From Bacteroidota bacterium (lineage in GTDB: Bacteria > Bacteroidota > Bacteroidia > Chitinophagales > UBA2359): a stretch of 8,189 nucleotides of DNA. The translations under genes and the position numbers were made by a program. The notes under the pieces are model-generated. The model was not told where the DNA came from. It did not search any database and saw nothing but the letters and a program-made list of their open reading frames with translations. Positions 4,583-8,189 of this stretch are shown one piece after another; the stretch's first letter is position 1; every line of letters starts with the position of its first letter. The DNA lies in NCBI GenBank assembly GCA_020631675.1, contig JAHDGT010000189.1, forward strand, positions 1 to 8,189. The letters are read 5' to 3'.

Positions 4583-6169
4583 ATGGTACAGCTTATCGCC
4601 GTTTTGGCTTTGGCTTTAGTTGGAGGTATAGGTTTTTTGGTATTTCTCCAGAACAGAAAAAGTAAGGCAGTTTTAGCATCACTGAATAGTGAGCATTCGA
4701 GCCACATACATTTAGCCGTTTATGACGCATTGGTAGAAGGATCATTATTGATCGTGAACAAGCAAATGCATTTGATGCATATCAATGAAACAGCTTATAA
4801 GACCTTTGGTTGGCGCAAGCGCATCCAAGGAGGTGAGCTGGCACAGTTACCGGGTATGCGTACCTGGTCCGAGGTGATCAAAACGAAGATAGAACGTGGT
4901 AATTTAAACAGATCCACGAATTTATATCATGTCGCTTCCGGGCGTTCTTATTCCACACAGATCCAAGAAGTATCTCTTAATGAGGAACAATCTTATTTCG
5001 CGATCATTCTGAAAGATGCGGCAGCAGTGCCTTCTGTTGATAGATTGAATCAGTTCGCTATTGATGAGGCGATGGATGCGATCATGTGGGTAAGAGAAGA
5101 AGGAGACATCTTCAATGCGAATACAACGGCTTGTCGCTTATTAAATGGTTCAGAAGAGGATTTAAAAGCGCGAAACATCAAGCAGATCATTGTTGATGAT
5201 GTATTCATGAGCTGGGATAAGCTCTGGAATATCTCTAAAAATTGCGGCAACTGCATTTTTGAATTGCCGTTGAGTGATGGAGACGGGGGTGTGATCACCG
5301 CAGAGTTATTGGTACGCTATATTGACGATGAGTTTTATGGCCCTTGTGCCTGCATTTATGCTCGAAATATTTCAACTCGTAAGGTGGAGGAGGAGCAGTT
5401 GCATATTTATGCTTCGGAATTGGAACGTAAAAACTTAGCTTTAGAGCAGTTCGCGAACATTGCTTCTCACAACTTACAGCAACCTTTGCGCACAATAAGT
5501 GGTTTCGCGCAGCTTTTAGGCTTGCGCTATGGTGACCGTTTTGATGATACGGCAAATGACTACATCAAATACGTGGTGGATGGCGTGAAGCACATGCGTA
5601 GCTTATTGGTCGATTTGGCCACCTACTCTGAAGTCAATAGAGCGAATACTTCCTTCGAGGGTTTCTCTTTAGAGCGTACTTTGGATGAAAGCATAGATAA
5701 TCTACGCAAATTGTTACCCGAGTGGAATGCACAGATCACTTCTGATCCATTACCTGATATAAGAGGCTGTGCCTTTGAAATGGGACAGTTGTTCCAGCAT
5801 TTGATGCACAATGCGATCAAGTATAACGAGCAGAAAACACCGAAAATCCATATCAGCGTCAATGAACGAGAGTTGTTCTGGCGGATCGGAGTGAGTGATA
5901 ATGGCGTAGGATTTGATAATGAATATTCAGATAAGATTTTCCAGATGTTCAGCAAGCTATCCATAGAGGAGGCGAATGGTGAAAATGGCAACGGTATTGG
6001 TTTGGCTTTATGCCAGAATATTGTTGAGAAGCATGGAGGTAGTATCTGGGCGGAATCCGCTGTCGGTGAGGGCTCTACTTTCTACTTCACCATACCTAAG
6101 ACTATTGGTGAGCAAGGGCAAGTCGCTAACAATACGGAGGCCTTCGACTTAATTCGTAAGCGTGCTTGA
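4583..6169 (+). CDS. Membrane-anchored PAS sensor histidine kinase
   Basis: From the ATG at 4583 the protein has 528 residues. A single transmembrane segment (about 3-22, LIAVLALALVGGIGFLVFL) is followed by two PAS-like regions (about 45-147 and 155-267) and a short coiled coil (about 267-290). The HisKA dimerisation domain has the H-box IASHNLQQPLR (phosphorylated His296). The HATPase domain has N-box LMHNAIKYN (N410), G1 DNGVGF (439-444), F-box IFQMF (452-456) and G2 GNGIGLAL (469-476), so catalysis looks intact. The residue after the phospho-histidine is Asn rather than Asp or Glu, a variant common in Bacteroidota phytochrome-like kinases. There is no receiver domain and no adjacent response regulator, so the partner is unknown. 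With almost no periplasmic part it probably senses a cytoplasmic or membrane signal. A TTG at 4544 would add 13 residues; I prefer the ATG because GAAAGAG precedes it and the TM sits at the N-terminus. Confidence 0.9.
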   Translation: MVQLIAVLALALVGGIGFLVFLQNRKSKAVLASLNSEHSSHIHLAVYDALVEGSLLIVNKQMHLMHINETAYKTFGWRKRIQGGELAQLPGMRTWSEVIKTKIERGNLNRSTNLYHVASGRSYSTQIQEVSLNEEQSYFAIILKDAAAVPSVDRLNQFAIDEAMDAIMWVREEGDIFNANTTACRLLNGSEEDLKARNIKQIIVDDVFMSWDKLWNISKNCGNCIFELPLSDGDGGVITAELLVRYIDDEFYGPCACIYARNISTRKVEEEQLHIYASELERKNLALEQFANIASHNLQQPLRTISGFAQLLGLRYGDRFDDTANDYIKYVVDGVKHMRSLLVDLATYSEVNRANTSFEGFSLERTLDESIDNLRKLLPEWNAQITSDPLPDIRGCAFEMGQLFQHLMHNAIKYNEQKTPKIHISVNERELFWRIGVSDNGVGFDNEYSDKIFQMFSKLSIEEANGENGNGIGLALCQNIVEKHGGSIWAESAVGEGSTFYFTIPKTIGEQGQVANNTEAFDLIRKRA

Positions 6170-6213
6170 AGAGCAGAAGATGGGCGAGTAGATGATGATG
6201 CACCATTAAAAAA

Positions 6214-6228
6214 AACGATGTGATCGTT
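6214..6228. repeat. Small hairpin after the kinase gene
   Basis: AACGAT (6214-6219) and ATCGTT (6223-6228) enclose a GTG loop 44 bases after the kinase stop. There is no T-tract. A second small stem, AGCGGTG/CGCCGCT, follows at 6256-6262 and 6271-6277. Both lie upstream of the strong terminator at 6287-6340 and may be incidental. Confidence 0.3.
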
Positions 6229-6286
6229 AAATAAACGGCACGACTTCATGAGTTTAGCGGTGTTTAAATGCGCCGCTGGCTCTTTG

Positions 6287-6340
6287 GCAAAAAAATCCGC
6301 TTAGATCAATAATAGCACTGGTCTAAGCGGATTTTTTAGT
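6287..6340. terminator. Strong bidirectional terminator
   Basis: AAAAAATCCGCTTAGA (6290-6305) pairs perfectly with TCTAAGCGGATTTTTT (6322-6337). The stem extends inward by TCA/TGG with one wobble, leaving a loop of about 10 bases. The A-run on one side and T-run on the other give a U-tract in both directions. It lies between the stops of the convergent histidine kinase (6169) and membrane protein (6371) and serves both. Confidence 0.9.
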
Positions 6341-6370
6341 GTTTATCTCTGCGGTCGGTGTGAGATTTCA

Positions 6371-7150
6371 TCAATCATAGTCGACATCAAACGCCAATTC
6401 GTCGAACTCACTAAGCTCTTCGGCATCTGTCCCTACAATATCTTCAAAAGCGGCATAAATGGCGCAAAAGGTGATGGGTACGGTCACTAATAAACCCAAG
6501 CCAATACAAATGAAACCGATCACATTGATGAAGAACAGCATGATACACAGTAGTGCCATGTGAAACCATCTTTTTGTTAGTACTTTTCTACTGGCTTCAA
6601 GAGCATCCCAGAATTGGAAATCGTTGAAAATAATATGAAAACTGGCGAAGCTGTAGGCAACATATAAATAAAGGGAAATGATGTCTCCTACCGTTGACCA
6701 TGTTGAGAATAACTGACTGTTGGATAATGATTGTTGGGTGGTGATAAAGTATAATTCAGGACCTTTGAAAATAAGAGCGATTCCGAAGTAGATTAAATAG
6801 GAGACGATCGTGAGTAAAAACAACTGCTTTAAGTGTTTGGACCCATCGAAGAAATTACTGAATTCAACGACTTCTTCTTTGTCTGCTTTATGGGCAACTA
6901 TATAGATACCCGCATTCAGAACAGGGGGAGCCAAAATGAAGAAAACGAGGGAGAGAAAGGATATGATCGGAGCCAAAAGCAGCATTGCTGCCGCAATATA
7001 AAAAAGCACTATAAGCACCATAAATCCGACGAACTTACCCGCCTCTTTGCCAAAAAGATCCGAGCCTCGCTGTATATAATCCATGACTTCGAAGCTATAG
7101 CCATGTGCATTAAGGTCTTCGACCTTACGCTTAAAAAAGGTTTGTTTCAT
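6371..7150 (-). CDS. Multi-pass membrane protein, paralogue A (function unknown)
   Basis: The 259-residue protein opens with a soluble stretch of about 38 residues (FKRKVEDL, YSFEVMDYIQRG). Four to six hydrophobic segments follow (about 40-62, 63-86, 108-128, 152-175, 197-236) and it ends in an acidic tail (EELSEFDELAFDVDYD). The motif FWDALEASRKVLTKRW (180-195) precedes the last membrane hairpin. This layout resembles the loosely defined DUF975, DUF2189 and GPDPase_memb group of bacterial membrane proteins, but I cannot assign a family firmly. It is a clear paralogue of the gene at 7297-8055: the N-terminal FKRKVE, the NFFDG loop, FWDALE.SRKV..KRW, GLLVTVP and the acidic tail are all shared. 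It appears to be its own transcription unit, because a perfect terminator (7234-7273) separates it from the upstream paralogue. Function is unknown. Confidence 0.85.
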   Translation of the reverse strand: MKQTFFKRKVEDLNAHGYSFEVMDYIQRGSDLFGKEAGKFVGFMVLIVLFYIAAAMLLLAPIISFLSLVFFILAPPVLNAGIYIVAHKADKEEVVEFSNFFDGSKHLKQLFLLTIVSYLIYFGIALIFKGPELYFITTQQSLSNSQLFSTWSTVGDIISLYLYVAYSFASFHIIFNDFQFWDALEASRKVLTKRWFHMALLCIMLFFINVIGFICIGLGLLVTVPITFCAIYAAFEDIVGTDAEELSEFDELAFDVDYD

Positions 7151-7184
7151 GGGAGATCATGATTTAAATTATTACAATCGTTAA

Positions 7185-7214
7185 CAAGATATGACCTTAG
7201 AAGATATTCGCAAA
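7185..7214 (-). promoter_or_regulatory. Candidate promoter of paralogue A
   Basis: On the minus strand TTTG (7214-7211) is followed after 19 bases by TATCTTG (7191-7185), close to TAnnTTTG but one base short in the T-run. The position, after the terminator of paralogue B and about 35 bases before the ATG at 7150, is where a promoter is required. Confidence 0.35.
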
Positions 7215-7233
7215 ATGAATATGCCTAATATGC

Positions 7234-7273
7234 AAAAAGCCGCATGTACATATTTTTGTACATGCGGCTTTTT
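7234..7273. terminator. Perfect 17-bp terminator after paralogue B
   Basis: AAAAAGCCGCATGTACA (7234-7250) and TGTACATGCGGCTTTTT (7257-7273) are exact reverse complements with the six-base loop TATTTT. It begins 23 bases beyond the stop of the 7297-8055 gene, and the A-run gives a U-tract on the minus-strand transcript. It should end that transcript before paralogue A. The T-run also makes it work on the plus strand, where no gene needs it. Confidence 0.92.
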
Positions 7274-7296
7274 AAATTCAGGAGACCAATTAAAAT

Positions 7297-8055
7297 TTAA
7301 GTGTTGTCAACGTCTAAAGACAATTGGTCAAATTCGCTTAATTCTTCTACTTCGGAGCCAACGATATCATCAAATGCGGCATAAAGGGCACCGTAAGATA
7401 CTGGTACTGTTACCAGTAAGCCAATGACTAAACAAATAAGTCCTAAGATATTCATCAGGGTGAGTAATAGCGAGAATAAGAACATAGAACCCCATCGCTT
7501 TGAAATCACTTTACGACTGGATTCTAGCGCATCCCAGAACTGGAAGCCATTAAAAACGATATGAAAACCAGTAAAGGTATAACACAATGAAAGATAAATA
7601 AGAGGTATAAGTCCTAGTAAGCATAATAATAATACTGTAGGTGTTGCTATTCCTCCGGAACTAAAATAAACGTATAAACCAGGGAGCAAGAAAATCAAGG
7701 TTATAATGAATACGATCAACAACATAACCAAGGAAGCAAGCATCAAGGGAACAAAGTGCTTAAAACCATCGAAAAAGTTGTTGAAGGAGTAATCTTTGTT
7801 TTTGTCTACTTTTTGAGCAACAATATAGGCACCTGCGGTGAGTGCAGGTGATATGGTGAAGGCTGTAATAAGCGATAAGCCTGGAACCAAACCAATTAAG
7901 AAACTAAAAAGAAGAAAGAGGAAAGAAAATATAATTAGCCCCCCAGGGTACTTACCAAAGATGTCAAAGCCCTGCTTGATGTAATCAGTAACTCTGAAGT
8001 CGTAACCATAGCTGGCCAACTCCTCGACCTTGCGTTTAAAGTATGCTTCTCTCAT
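7297..8055 (-). CDS. Multi-pass membrane protein, paralogue B (function unknown)
   Basis: The 252-residue protein has the same plan as the gene at 6371-7150. It has a soluble N-terminus (FKRKVEELASYGYDFRVTDY), hydrophobic segments at about 38-56, 58-80, 102-125, 139-162 and 190-228, the motif FWDALESSRKVISKRW (173-188), GLLVTVPVSYGALYAAFDDIVG (212-233, given as a range) and an acidic tail EELSEFDQLSLDVD (237-250). The soluble ends and the FWDALE loop are much better kept between the two copies than the membrane segments, which suggests that these parts bind something. The family is not firmly recognised; DUF975- or GPDPase_memb-like architecture is a guess. The tandem arrangement implies local duplication followed by divergence. 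The ATG at 8055 has no Shine-Dalgarno sequence. No convincing promoter is seen in 8056-8189. Confidence 0.85.
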   Translation of the reverse strand: MREAYFKRKVEELASYGYDFRVTDYIKQGFDIFGKYPGGLIIFSFLFLLFSFLIGLVPGLSLITAFTISPALTAGAYIVAQKVDKNKDYSFNNFFDGFKHFVPLMLASLVMLLIVFIITLIFLLPGLYVYFSSGGIATPTVLLLCLLGLIPLIYLSLCYTFTGFHIVFNGFQFWDALESSRKVISKRWGSMFLFSLLLTLMNILGLICLVIGLLVTVPVSYGALYAAFDDIVGSEVEELSEFDQLSLDVDNT

Positions 8056-8129
8056 AGAAGGAATGAAATTTATGAAGTAGCTGCCCGAATTTATGGCGAG
8101 CCACTTATTGAGGATTTAGAACGAATAGA

Positions 8130-8146
8130 TAAATAGTAACTATTTA
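8130..8146. promoter_or_regulatory. Short AT-rich palindrome upstream of paralogue B
   Basis: TAAATAGT (8130-8137) and ACTATTTA (8139-8146) are perfect 8-base arms around a single A, about 75 bases upstream of the paralogue B start. A partly similar dyad sharing AACTATTTA occurs at 1179-1194. It might be a regulator site, but in AT-rich DNA chance is a real possibility. Confidence 0.25.
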
Positions 8147-8189
8147 GGTTGGGGCTTTTGAGATGAAAAATCAAGCTTTTTGTTCTTAG

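Noticed and set aside
5623..5991. 122-codon minus-strand frame inside the histidine kinase
   Set aside because: It mirrors the HisKA/HATPase coding region, with no start signal or domain of its own.
7939..8136. Plus-strand open stretch ending in VAARIYGEPLIEDLERIDK and tandem TAG TAA stops
   Set aside because: It reads plausibly as a gene remnant, but most of it is antisense to paralogue B, it has no ATG, and no family is recognised.
8161..8189. AAAAATCAAGCTTTTT near the right edge as a terminator
   Set aside because: The pairing is only A-T runs around a small core without a GC stem, and the context is cut by the window edge.
1..8189. CRISPR arrays, tRNA or rRNA genes, transposases
   Set aside because: No regularly spaced repeats, cloverleaf-like sequence, rRNA motifs or transposase domains were seen.

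Overview
The window looks like a chromosomal segment from a member of the Bacteroidota, plausibly a Saprospiria-like gliding or marine/wastewater lineage. This rests on a GldA-type ABC ATPase, a hypothetical membrane protein of a type I know only from Bacteroidota, promoter boxes of the TAnnTTTG kind in front of several genes, and an almost complete lack of Shine-Dalgarno sequences. The genus cannot be fixed from the sequence alone.

Layout. Positions 1-50 hold the truncated end of a GC-rich dispersed repeat. Then comes a two-gene HEPN/MNT toxin-antitoxin module (187-1129). Its antitoxin carries an N-terminal XRE DNA-binding domain fused to the nucleotidyltransferase. A promoter with flanking dyad arms precedes it. 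Next, on the same strand, are a one-TM Bacteroidota hypothetical protein (1262-1816) with its own promoter, a pair of REP-like hairpins, and a gldA-like ABC transporter ATPase (1960-2874). The convergent gap to ruvB (2875-3171) is full of structure: an AT-rich long palindrome and a roughly 160-base GC-rich structured element. The first 50 bases of that element match positions 1-50 in inverted orientation at 49 of 50 bases.

ruvB (Holliday junction helicase motor) lies on the minus strand at 3172-4206. A divergent, AT-rich 376-base intergenic region with an 11-bp perfect dyad separates it from a membrane-anchored PAS sensor histidine kinase (4583-6169). The kinase converges on two tandem paralogous multi-pass membrane proteins on the minus strand (6371-7150 and 7297-8055). 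Strong bidirectional hairpin terminators sit at 6287-6340 and 7234-7273, so the two paralogues appear to be separate transcription units.

How the genes work together. Only the HEPN/MNT pair is a clear functional unit: an RNase toxin, an AMP-transferring antitoxin and probably self-repression through the fused XRE domain. The remaining genes are housekeeping or lineage-typical genes that are not obviously linked. The most interesting items are the XRE-MNT fusion with its operator-like dyad, and the structured dispersed repeat whose inverted copies bracket the first 3 kb.
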